NCBI GenBank assembly: GCA_023131935.1
Contig: JAGLYY010000165.1
Span: forward strand, 1 to 5,374
Length of the DNA: 5,374 bases
Source: Spirochaetales bacterium
GTDB lineage: Bacteria > Spirochaetota > Spirochaetia > JAGLYY01
Direction: 5' to 3'
In this document: positions 1 to 5,374 of the stretch, in pieces
How the letters are laid out: each line of letters begins with the position of its first letter
Numbering within the stretch: position 1 is the stretch's first letter
Position numbers and translations under genes: made by a program
The notes under the pieces: generated by a model
The model's input: the letters and a program-made list of their open reading frames with translations, nothing else
Told to the model about the DNA's origin: nothing
Database searches by the model: none

Positions 1-1347
1 GAGAACAGCAAAAATGTTGATAAAAGGGCTGATATCTACTCGATGGGTGTAATGCTTTATGAGATGGTTACCGGAAAACGTCCATTTCCGGGAAATCTCT
101 CCCCCGAGGCAATCGCGTTAATTCATAAAGGTAAATATAAACACGCCAAGTCAATAAACCCCTCTGTCTCCCGCCCGGTATCAAGGATTATCGCGAAAAC
201 AATCCAACCGAAACCTTCCCGCAGGTTCCAGAATCTGCAGGAGGCAATAAAAAAGGTCTCGGTGATTTATAAAGGCGGGGAGGAGGAGGCTTATAAAAGC
301 TGTTTGGCCGGAATAGTAAAGGGTAAAAAAGCAACTCCTGTAGAAAAGAAAAAACCACACTTTTTAATGAAACTGGCTTTCATAGTTCTGCCCGTTCTCC
401 TCCTCTTGATTGCGGGCGGTTATGGAGCGGTAAAAACGGGGATGGTATATGAAATCTTAAGCCCCGGAGAGTATGGGGCTCTCCGGATTGAGGTCCGGGT
501 ACCAAAAGACTATAAGCAGCCAACCGATTATTTCCTCGACGCGATTATCTTTTCAGAAACTGATGAAGGTGTAGTGCCCCTCGATGGCGTAACTGTCAGG
601 TTCACCCTTAACAATCAGGATGAGAACGAAGACCATCTTACATTTACCTCTCAGAAAATATACTTGAAAACTGATAACTACCGTGTAAAGGTGATGATTG
701 AAGAAAACCTTTTCTGGAACACTATCTTCCTGGCCCCAAGGGTGATTCAAAAACAGCGGGATGTAGAATCCGTTCTGCTCCGCTTCGACCTGGAGGCTGT
801 GCCACGAATACCGATTGAAATCGATTACCTTGTTACCGATCAAATCACCGGAAAAAATTTATCCGCCGGGACGGTCCTCGAAGTGAAAGTTGGAAACTCC
901 TGGGTAAGGGCGGACCAACTCTCTAAAGATCTGCTTACCGGTTCGGTCCACCGGTTCAGATTTACAAATGAAGGGTATTACACCGAGTACTTCACCTTGA
1001 TGATCAGGAGAGATCAACGGCTCCTGAATTTCAAAGTTGAGCTGATTCCCCGGCCGGGGAAGGTCAGGATCAATTCCGACATCAAGGGTTTGGTTCTCAA
1101 GATAAACGGCAGTGATACCTATCTTACCGGGGGAATTAAAAGGGAGCTTAAAAAAACAGAGAGAACATCGGAAGAGGGTGCCGAGCTCCTCCTGCCCCCG
1201 GGAGAATACCGCTTCGGTGTCGAGAAAGGGAAGGAGATAACCGAAGCAAATGTAACGGTATTACCTGATAAGACATCGGAACTGAGAGTACACTATGATC
1301 AGGAAGATAACGTCATTTCCCTTACTGTCCATGAGTTAAGAGAATGA
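1..1347 (+). CDS. Transmembrane Ser/Thr protein kinase, C-terminal part (5' end outside window), with PEGA-like extracytoplasmic region
   Basis: The frame is open from base 1, so the gene starts upstream; 448 codons are visible. Residues 7-30 match subdomain IX of Hanks-type kinases: DKRADIYSMG, with the helix-F Asp at 11, then YEM and GKRPFPG. A PKPSRRF motif near residues 71-76 carries the subdomain XI Arg and ends the C-lobe. A basic juxtamembrane linker (GKK, EKKK) leads to one hydrophobic helix at about 122-144 (bases 364-432). The remaining ~300 residues should be outside the membrane. They read as three beta-rich stretches (about 160-250, 268-351, 352-434). The last, with VRINSDIKG, LKING, LPPGEYRF and a final beta strand, resembles a PEGA domain. 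The catalytic HRD and DFG motifs are not in view, so activity cannot be judged. Membrane kinases of this layout sense through the outer domains and phosphorylate Ser/Thr inside. It is the first visible gene of an operon with two FHA-protein genes. The kinase call is firm; the sensor role is inferred. Confidence 0.93.
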   Translation, partial: ENSKNVDKRADIYSMGVMLYEMVTGKRPFPGNLSPEAIALIHKGKYKHAKSINPSVSRPVSRIIAKTIQPKPSRRFQNLQEAIKKVSVIYKGGEEEAYKSCLAGIVKGKKATPVEKKKPHFLMKLAFIVLPVLLLLIAGGYGAVKTGMVYEILSPGEYGALRIEVRVPKDYKQPTDYFLDAIIFSETDEGVVPLDGVTVRFTLNNQDENEDHLTFTSQKIYLKTDNYRVKVMIEENLFWNTIFLAPRVIQKQRDVESVLLRFDLEAVPRIPIEIDYLVTDQITGKNLSAGTVLEVKVGNSWVRADQLSKDLLTGSVHRFRFTNEGYYTEYFTLMIRRDQRLLNFKVELIPRPGKVRINSDIKGLVLKINGSDTYLTGGIKRELKKTERTSEEGAELLLPPGEYRFGVEKGKEITEANVTVLPDKTSELRVHYDQEDNVISLTVHELRE

Positions 1348-1361
1348 GTTAAGGAGAGATA

Positions 1362-2270
1362 ATGTCAACGACAGGAATAAGAGCTCTGAGAGTTAGAAGA
1401 TTTATGTTGTGTTCCCTGGGAATCCTCGGGGGGATCGCCTCCTGGGCGGTGATGGAAACCCTTCTTCAGCTTCAATCCGGTTTCCCCGGTTTTATCCTGT
1501 TCAGCATCGTTCAGGGAATGGTTTTAGGGGGGATCCTTGGGGCTTCCTTTGGAAGCGCCGAAGGAATATTCCTGCATGAGAAGAACCGTCTGATCAGCGG
1601 CATCATAACAGGAGTTCTTTCCGGTATTATTGGAGGGGCCCTGGGGTTTGTACTGGGACAGGCTGCTCTGTTTCTTCTTGGCACCTATTTTTTCACCTCG
1701 TATGGCAACTTTCAAACCTTCGCGCTTCCCCTTTCCAGAACAATCGGCTGGATTATCCTTGGCATGTTTGTCGGGATGTCTCCGGGCTTTCACAGCCGTT
1801 CCGCAAAAAAGATCTCTGTGGGTCTTCTTGGGGGGGTCCTCGGAGGGCTTACCGGGGGACTTGTTCTTGAGTACTCTCACTACTTCATTCATGAAATAAT
1901 CCTCGCAAGATTTGTGGGGCTTCTGCTCCTGGGCTTTTTCATCGGGTTATTTTACTCATTCCTGGAAAAATCCCTTTCACCGGGAGTTATACGGGTCCTG
2001 AACGGAGCGCTGAAGGGAAAGGAATTCATCATCAACCAGCGGAGGCTTAAAGTTGGTTCCTCACCGCGGAACGATATTATTCTAAGCGGGTATGATGATG
2101 TGGAGGAGCATCACGCGACTATTACCATAATGAAGGGGCAGGTGTTTCTGGAAAAAAACTCCCAAAAAACACTGCTTCTGGTAAATGAAGACCCGGAAAC
2201 AAAAACTCAGTTAAAGTATGAAGATGTAATCCGGATTGGTTCTGCCAGGTTTTTCTACAAACCACGGTAG
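1362..2270 (+). CDS. Polytopic glycine-rich membrane protein with C-terminal FHA-like domain
   Basis: This is a 302-residue protein. The ATG is preceded by AAGGAG (1351-1356) with a 5-nt spacer, 14 nt after the kinase stop. About six membrane helices are visible near residues 13-32, 43-66, 76-97, 127-143, 150-171 and 182-200, packed with GG/GxxG small-residue patterns. Charged loops (HEKNR around 72-76, HSRSAKK around 144-150, the basic N-terminus) fit an N-in, C-in topology. Residues about 206-302 form an FHA-like beta-sandwich in the cytoplasm: VGSSPRNDIIL (231-241), the EEHHATI segment (248-254), LVNED (273-277) and YEDVIRIG (286-293). The Arg after the first Gly is Ser233, and the Ser of SxxH is Glu248, so classical phosphothreonine binding is doubtful. 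The helices look internally duplicated. Known FHA proteins often partner Ser/Thr kinases encoded next to them, so a scaffold or target of the upstream kinase is likely. The membrane part could instead be a channel or small-solute pore; I recognise no transporter family. Confidence 0.85.
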   Translation: MSTTGIRALRVRRFMLCSLGILGGIASWAVMETLLQLQSGFPGFILFSIVQGMVLGGILGASFGSAEGIFLHEKNRLISGIITGVLSGIIGGALGFVLGQAALFLLGTYFFTSYGNFQTFALPLSRTIGWIILGMFVGMSPGFHSRSAKKISVGLLGGVLGGLTGGLVLEYSHYFIHEIILARFVGLLLLGFFIGLFYSFLEKSLSPGVIRVLNGALKGKEFIINQRRLKVGSSPRNDIILSGYDDVEEHHATITIMKGQVFLEKNSQKTLLLVNEDPETKTQLKYEDVIRIGSARFFYKPR

Positions 2271-2281
2271 GGAGGTAAGAA

Positions 2282-3697
2282 ATGAAAATACGCGTTGGCC
2301 TGATTGTTCTGATACTTTTTGCCGCGACTCAATTTGTGATTGCGGAAAATATAACTGTTACCCAGATTGATACTTCATCCCTCCTGTTGAGTCAGAGGGT
2401 CGATCTTTATATAAATATTACCGATGATTCCGGAAATCCCGTCCGCCGCCTACAGGAGGACAATTTTATCATAACGGAATCGGGGGACGGGGTAGAATAC
2501 TCAGATCCGCTGCCCATTGTCGATTTTCAGGAGGGGATAAATACCATCCAGGGAATCCATTTCCTTCTTCTTGTTGATAACTCAGGCAGTATGTACGATT
2601 CACTAACAGGATCCCCTACTGAAAACACCGGCGAAATGAGAATAACCCACGCGAAGGAGGCGATTACCTCATTTGTCTCCGGGTCTCTCGATCAGGAGGA
2701 TTCAGTTTCCCTCGCCTCTTTTAATACTCTCTATTCAATACACGCGTTAAAAGAACTTTCCCGGGTACAGATTAACGAAATTCTTGAAACAATAAAAAAA
2801 CCTGAAAAGCGGCAGGGTTATACAGAACTGTATGCCGCGATTATTGATGCTTCGAAGCAGGTTTCCGCGGTACGGGGAAGAAAAGTGATAATTGTTCTTT
2901 CCGACGGAGAAAACTTTCCTTATTACAAAATCAGCGGAGAATCACATCCCGTATTCGGGGAAAAAACATTTACCCATACCGAATCAATTGAAGAACTTCA
3001 GAAAGAGGGGGTAACCCTTTACGCGATCAACTTTGGATCCTCTGTAGACCCGAATATGCAAACCATGGTGACATCTTCCGGAGGAATTGTGTTCGACGCT
3101 GGAAACCGGAGGGAACTAGAAAGAGTATATGAGAACATCCGGCAGCGAATACTTGATGAATACAGGATTACCTATAAAGCCGCGATGATACCCGCGGATA
3201 GAAAAACACTTCGCCTTGAATATGTGAAAAATGGAGCGGCAGACAGAGGGGAAAGGGTATATTTTTCCGGCACCCTGATGGGAATGCCGGGGACCATCCC
3301 CATCCATTATCTTATCATCCCCCTGCTCGCCGCTATACTTGTATGGTTTCTCCTTTCCAGGATTCGATTTGAGAAACCCAATAAATTCCCCAACATGGAG
3401 GTCCTCCAGACAGCCCATTGGGGAAAAGTAACCTCAGGAACAATTGCCCTGGATTCACCCAAAACAGTAATCGGTTCGTCACCGAAAGCGGGTCTTACCA
3501 TAGCTGGGGACCCTGCAATTCAGGACAGCCACTCAACAATCCTGTTTGATAAAAAACAAAATACCTATACGATCGTTGGTGACGGGGAGATGACAGTGAA
3601 TAATAAACCTGCCAAACGGAGGAAACTTGAGAGCGGAGATGTCATCAACATCGGAGGCACCACCATCTTGTTTGATAAGGACACGAAAGGGGAATAG
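2282..3697 (+). CDS. Extracytoplasmic VWA-domain protein with membrane helix and cytoplasmic FHA-like domain
   Basis: This is a 471-residue protein. The ATG follows GGAGGT (2271-2276), which abuts the previous stop, with an 11-nt gap between genes. Residues 1-21 form a signal peptide (basic KIR, hydrophobic core, probable cut after VIA). Residues 22-90 are an Ig-like N-domain (DDSGNPVRRLQEDNFIITES) of the sort seen before VWA domains. The VWA domain spans about 92-295 and has a full metal site: DNSGS (Asp99, Ser101, Ser103), Thr181 in GYTELYAA and Asp208 in LSDGEN. A helix at about 341-358 is followed by a cytoplasmic FHA-like domain (376-465) with IGSSPK (397-402), QDSHSTI (414-420) and SGDVINIGG (451-459). 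Here too the phosphate-contact residues are replaced (Arg to Ser399, SxxH Ser to Gln414). VWA domains bind protein ligands through a divalent metal. Together with the kinase and the polytopic FHA protein it probably forms a complex across the inner membrane. BatA/BatB-like proteins are a distant alternative but lack a C-terminal FHA. Confidence 0.93.
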   Translation: MKIRVGLIVLILFAATQFVIAENITVTQIDTSSLLLSQRVDLYINITDDSGNPVRRLQEDNFIITESGDGVEYSDPLPIVDFQEGINTIQGIHFLLLVDNSGSMYDSLTGSPTENTGEMRITHAKEAITSFVSGSLDQEDSVSLASFNTLYSIHALKELSRVQINEILETIKKPEKRQGYTELYAAIIDASKQVSAVRGRKVIIVLSDGENFPYYKISGESHPVFGEKTFTHTESIEELQKEGVTLYAINFGSSVDPNMQTMVTSSGGIVFDAGNRRELERVYENIRQRILDEYRITYKAAMIPADRKTLRLEYVKNGAADRGERVYFSGTLMGMPGTIPIHYLIIPLLAAILVWFLLSRIRFEKPNKFPNMEVLQTAHWGKVTSGTIALDSPKTVIGSSPKAGLTIAGDPAIQDSHSTILFDKKQNTYTIVGDGEMTVNNKPAKRRKLESGDVINIGGTTILFDKDTKGE

Positions 3698-3707
3698 CTT
3701 CATTTTA

Positions 3708-3726
3708 CAGGGCGTACCCTGATTTT
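3708..3726 (+). terminator. Possible weak intrinsic terminator after the VWA/FHA gene
   Basis: CAGGG-CGTA-CCCTG is a perfect 5-bp stem with a 4-nt loop (3708-3721), 11 nt past the stop codon, followed by ATTTT. The stem is short and the T run has only four bases, so this may be a partial terminator, an RNA end-stabilising hairpin or chance. Its position between the two transcription units favours termination. Confidence 0.35.
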
Positions 3727-3745
3727 ACTATCTACTATCTACTAT
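3725..3745 (+). repeat. Three-copy 7-bp tandem repeat (CTACTAT)
   Basis: TTACTAT, CTACTAT and CTACTAT lie head to tail at 3725-3731, 3732-3738 and 3739-3745; the first copy has one mismatch. The array ends 21 nt before the -35 box of the promoter for the next operon. It could be a phased binding site or a simple-sequence tract prone to copy change. Two further CTAT words occur at 3789 and 3799, around the -10 box. Confidence 0.75.
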
Positions 3746-3766
3746 TCAGTCATTTCCCGGTACTTC

Positions 3767-3795
3767 TTGACGGTTCATTTTTCATAAACTATGAT
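3767..3795 (+). promoter_or_regulatory. Sigma70-type promoter for the response regulator / NuoE-like operon
   Basis: The -35 box is TTGACG (3767-3772) and the -10 box is TATGAT (3790-3795). Each matches five of six consensus bases and they are 17 bp apart, the optimal spacing. Transcription should start near 3802, giving a leader of about 29 nt. The sequence just after the expected start is a T run (3804-3810). AACTAT occurs twice, 10 bp apart, at 3787-3792 and 3797-3802, overlapping the -10 box; this could be an operator. Confidence 0.7.
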
Positions 3796-3816
3796 GAACT
3801 ATCTTTTTTTACCCTC

Positions 3817-3824
3817 AGGAGGGG
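3817..3824 (+). promoter_or_regulatory. Ribosome binding site fixing a GTG start
   Basis: AGGAGGGG lies 6 nt before the GTG at 3831. It decides the start of the response regulator gene: the encoded protein then begins KGRVLIIDDE, exactly where receiver domains normally begin, and no ATG nearby has a comparable site. The last four G bases are followed by CCCC, forming a GGGGCCCC palindrome (3821-3828). Confidence 0.8.
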
Positions 3825-3830
3825 CCCCAA

Positions 3831-4823
3831 GTGAAAGGCCGTGTACTTATTATTGATGACGAAGCTGAAATCAGAAGAAACCTCACAGTCGGTCTCACCC
3901 AGGAAGACTATAGCGTTGCTTCCTGTCCTGACGGCATTTCGGCCATTCATGCGTTAAATACTGCCCGAGAGAAGGGAATCGCATACGATTATCTCATTAT
4001 CGATATCTTCATGCCAGACATTGATGGCCTAAAAATCCTCAAGGTCATTAAAAACCAGTACCCCGATCTTCCGGTCCTTGTTATCACCGGTTTCGGAGAT
4101 GACAGACTTAAGTTCACAGCCCTTTCTGAAAATAACACCGGCTATCTCGATAAACCTTTTAAAATAGCAGACCTGGTAAAAGCGCTAAAGGAACTTTCTC
4201 CAGGTACAACGGGAACAGAGAGGCCTGTTCCGGGGGGTATCGATGAAGAAGTAACAGGTAAATCGGTCAGCGCCTATCTTACCATCCGCATCACCGACGT
4301 CGATAGATCCATGAAAATATTCAGCGATCTTTATTCCATGGATGGCGTTGAAAGCTGTGAAGCGGTAAGAGGTGAATTTGATATTATTATCCTGGCCCAG
4401 GCTTCTACCCAGGAGGAAATTCAAGCTCTTTTTCACAGGATCGCCGCGATGGATGGTATCGAAATTGCTTCCATGTCAGAGGTTGAAAGACCTAAACTTG
4501 ACCGTGACGTTGATGAGTTCATAAATATTTATTCCAAAGCGGTTAAGCAGAAGGAACTGGATAACGTCTCAAAGAAGCCTGGAACTACGAGCTACATTAT
4601 TGTGGATATTGATAAAGAAGCGATACAGCAGATATTCACAACAGTTTTCTTCATAGATGAGGTCATTTTCTGCGATGTGATCGATGATGGCAGGAAGCTT
4701 GTTGGAATGATAACCAACCAGGGGGTTATGGGCCGCACGCCAAAAATCATTGAGAAACTTAATCAGATTGATGGTGTCCTTCGGGTTCGTGAAACCAAGG
4801 TGATAAAACTCCTGGAATATTGA
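3831..4823 (+). CDS. Response regulator: receiver domain plus two Lrp/AsnC-type (RAM/ACT-like) ligand domains, no DNA-binding domain
   Basis: This is a 330-residue protein with a GTG start. Residues 1-122 form a complete CheY-like receiver: acidic pair Asp9/Asp10, phosphoacceptor Asp58 in LIIDIFMPDIDG, Thr86 in VITGFG and Lys108 in LDKPF. After a Gly/Pro-rich linker (about 123-144) come two alpha-beta modules. The first, about 146-220, has the strand YLTIRI, then GVESCEAVRGEFDIIILA and a closing GIEIASMSEVER, the pattern of the AsnC/Lrp C-terminal ligand domain (V-x-x-GE-x-D-hhh). The second, about 252-328, repeats it more loosely (SYIIVDID, then DEVIFCDVIDDGRKLVGMI, then GVLRVRETKVIKLL). No helix-turn-helix, GGDEF or kinase domain is visible, so the output is probably protein or small-molecule binding rather than direct DNA binding. 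No partner histidine kinase is in the window. It has its own promoter and lies 36 nt before a nuoE-like gene, so control of, or signalling from, the redox enzyme is a reasonable inference. The receiver is certain and the tandem RAM reading good. Confidence 0.93.
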   Translation: MKGRVLIIDDEAEIRRNLTVGLTQEDYSVASCPDGISAIHALNTAREKGIAYDYLIIDIFMPDIDGLKILKVIKNQYPDLPVLVITGFGDDRLKFTALSENNTGYLDKPFKIADLVKALKELSPGTTGTERPVPGGIDEEVTGKSVSAYLTIRITDVDRSMKIFSDLYSMDGVESCEAVRGEFDIIILAQASTQEEIQALFHRIAAMDGIEIASMSEVERPKLDRDVDEFINIYSKAVKQKELDNVSKKPGTTSYIIVDIDKEAIQQIFTTVFFIDEVIFCDVIDDGRKLVGMITNQGVMGRTPKIIEKLNQIDGVLRVRETKVIKLLEY

Positions 4824-4859
4824 TGCTTTTTATTTGATAAGAGATAATCAGGAGATGAT

Positions 4860-5348
4860 ATGAGTACGTCTGGTCATAAAGAAGATTTTAACTATCGCCT
4901 GTGGCGGTATGATGGAGCTCCGGGGGAGCTTATCCCCTTACTGCAGTCGGCACAGGATCATTTCGGGTTCATACCCCGAAAGGCAATCAGTTATATTTCC
5001 AGTGTAACGGGTATTCCTGAATCAGAAGTTTATGGTGTAATTACTTTTTACAGCCAGTTTCGGCTTAAACCCATGGGCAAATATGTGATAAGGGCATGCG
5101 CCGGAACAGCGTGTCATGTCTCAAATTCCGATAAAATCATTGAGATAATCGAAGATGAATTGGGCATTGAGGTTGGTGACACAACGGACGATGGGCTGTT
5201 TACTCTGAACACCGTCGCGTGTATAGGCTGCTGTTCTCTCGCGCCTGTAGTAATGATTAACGAAAACACCCATGGCAATCTCACAACCACATCCATAAGG
5301 AAGCTCCTTAAGGATTACAGGGGGAAGGCTGTAGGGGGAAGGCGGTAG
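4860..5348 (+). CDS. nuoE: NuoE/HydC/HndA-family thioredoxin-like [2Fe-2S] subunit of an NAD(H)-linked oxidoreductase
   Basis: This is a 162-residue protein, the usual family size. The ATG follows AGGAG (4850-4854) by 5 nt. An N-terminal helical part (LIPLLQSAQDHFGFIP, then a VTGIPESEVYGVITFYSQF stretch, about 24-67) is typical of the family. The thioredoxin-like part holds the four cluster ligands in the pattern C-x4-C and C-x3-C: Cys80 and Cys85 (CAGTACHV), Cys121 and Cys125 (CIGCCSLAPV). An additional Cys124 sits between the last two. In known complexes this 24-kDa subunit pairs with a NuoF-like flavoprotein that binds NAD(H), in complex I, [FeFe] hydrogenases or formate dehydrogenases. 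Which enzyme it serves here cannot be told, because the downstream partner lies outside the window; the symbol denotes the family. It is probably co-transcribed with the response regulator. The C-terminal tail GKAVGGRR is encoded by a tandem repeat that also supplies the stop, so it is probably a recent extension. Confidence 0.94.
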   Translation: MSTSGHKEDFNYRLWRYDGAPGELIPLLQSAQDHFGFIPRKAISYISSVTGIPESEVYGVITFYSQFRLKPMGKYVIRACAGTACHVSNSDKIIEIIEDELGIEVGDTTDDGLFTLNTVACIGCCSLAPVVMINENTHGNLTTTSIRKLLKDYRGKAVGGRR

Positions 5349-5374
5349 GTAGGAAGGCTGTAGGTAGATAGGCT
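5321..5374 (+). repeat. Degenerate 14-bp tandem repeat spanning the end of the nuoE-like gene
   Basis: Units are GGGGAAGGCTGTAG (5321-5334), GGGGAAGGCGGTAG (5335-5348), GTAGGAAGGCTGTAG (5349-5363, one base longer) and the partial GTAGATAGGCT (5364-5374), which runs off the window. The first two differ at one base. The unit is purine-rich on this strand. The coding stop is the TAG of unit 2, and the TAG of unit 3 is a second in-frame stop. The array probably continues to the right. Confidence 0.8.

Noticed and set aside
464..486. Perfect 8-bp inverted repeat CCGGAGAG / CTCTCCGG with a 7-nt loop inside the kinase gene
   Set aside because: It lies inside an open coding region, has no T run, and a hairpin of this size is expected by chance about once in a window of this length.
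553..843. Open frame of 96 codons on the minus strand
   Set aside because: It lies wholly within the kinase gene, which has clear domain homology, and it shows no recognisable motif.
1524..1899. Overlapping open frames on both strands within the polytopic FHA gene
   Set aside because: They arise from the Gly-rich coding sequence, overlap a convincing membrane protein and show no known domain.
3725..3745. CRISPR-like array
   Set aside because: The repeats are 7 bp and directly adjacent with no spacers.
3804..3810. T run as the tail of a terminator
   Set aside because: No GC-rich stem precedes it; it sits directly after a good -10 box instead.
3821..3828. GGGGCCCC palindrome overlapping the ribosome site as a possible translation switch
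   Set aside because: With no loop it cannot fold on itself, and no nearby partner for an alternative pairing is evident.

Overview
The window looks like a piece of a Gram-negative, probably anaerobic or facultative, bacterial chromosome. The reasons are a eukaryotic-like Ser/Thr kinase with FHA and VWA partners, a NuoE/HydC-type [2Fe-2S] subunit of the kind found with bifurcating hydrogenases and NAD-linked oxidoreductases, strong AGGAG ribosome sites and a clear sigma70-type promoter. Base composition looks moderate by eye. Deltaproteobacteria-like lineages, spirochaetes and several candidate phyla would all fit; the sequence alone does not decide the phylum.

Bases 1-3697 hold one tight + strand operon of three envelope genes. 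The first is the 3' part of a Ser/Thr kinase gene (cut by the window edge) with one membrane segment and about 300 residues of beta-rich extracytoplasmic sequence ending in a PEGA-like domain. The second encodes a glycine-rich six-helix membrane protein with a C-terminal cytoplasmic FHA domain. The third encodes a secreted-type VWA protein with an intact MIDAS, one membrane helix and a cytoplasmic FHA domain. Gaps are 14 and 11 nt, each with its own ribosome site. All three proteins cross the membrane: the kinase and FHA parts are predicted inside, the PEGA-like and VWA parts outside. Both FHA domains lack the residues that normally grip phosphothreonine, in the same way, so they may be structural or may bind something other than pThr.

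Bases 3698-3830 are a 133-nt spacer with a weak hairpin, a three-copy 7-bp repeat (CTACTAT), a good promoter (TTGACG-17-TATGAT) and a strong ribosome site before a GTG start.

Bases 3831-5348 hold a second transcription unit. Its first gene encodes a response regulator with a complete receiver domain followed by two Lrp/AsnC-type (RAM/ACT-like) ligand domains and no DNA-binding domain. The second is a nuoE/hydC/hndA-type gene with all four cluster cysteines. The pairing suggests a phospho- and ligand-sensing regulator attached to an NAD(H)-linked redox enzyme whose other subunits would lie beyond the right edge. The right edge carries a purine-rich 14-bp tandem repeat that runs into the end of the nuoE-like gene and supplies its last codons and its stop.

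The best candidate for an undescribed system is the three-gene kinase/FHA/VWA envelope module. The receiver-RAM-RAM plus NuoE pair and the repeats on either side of it come next.
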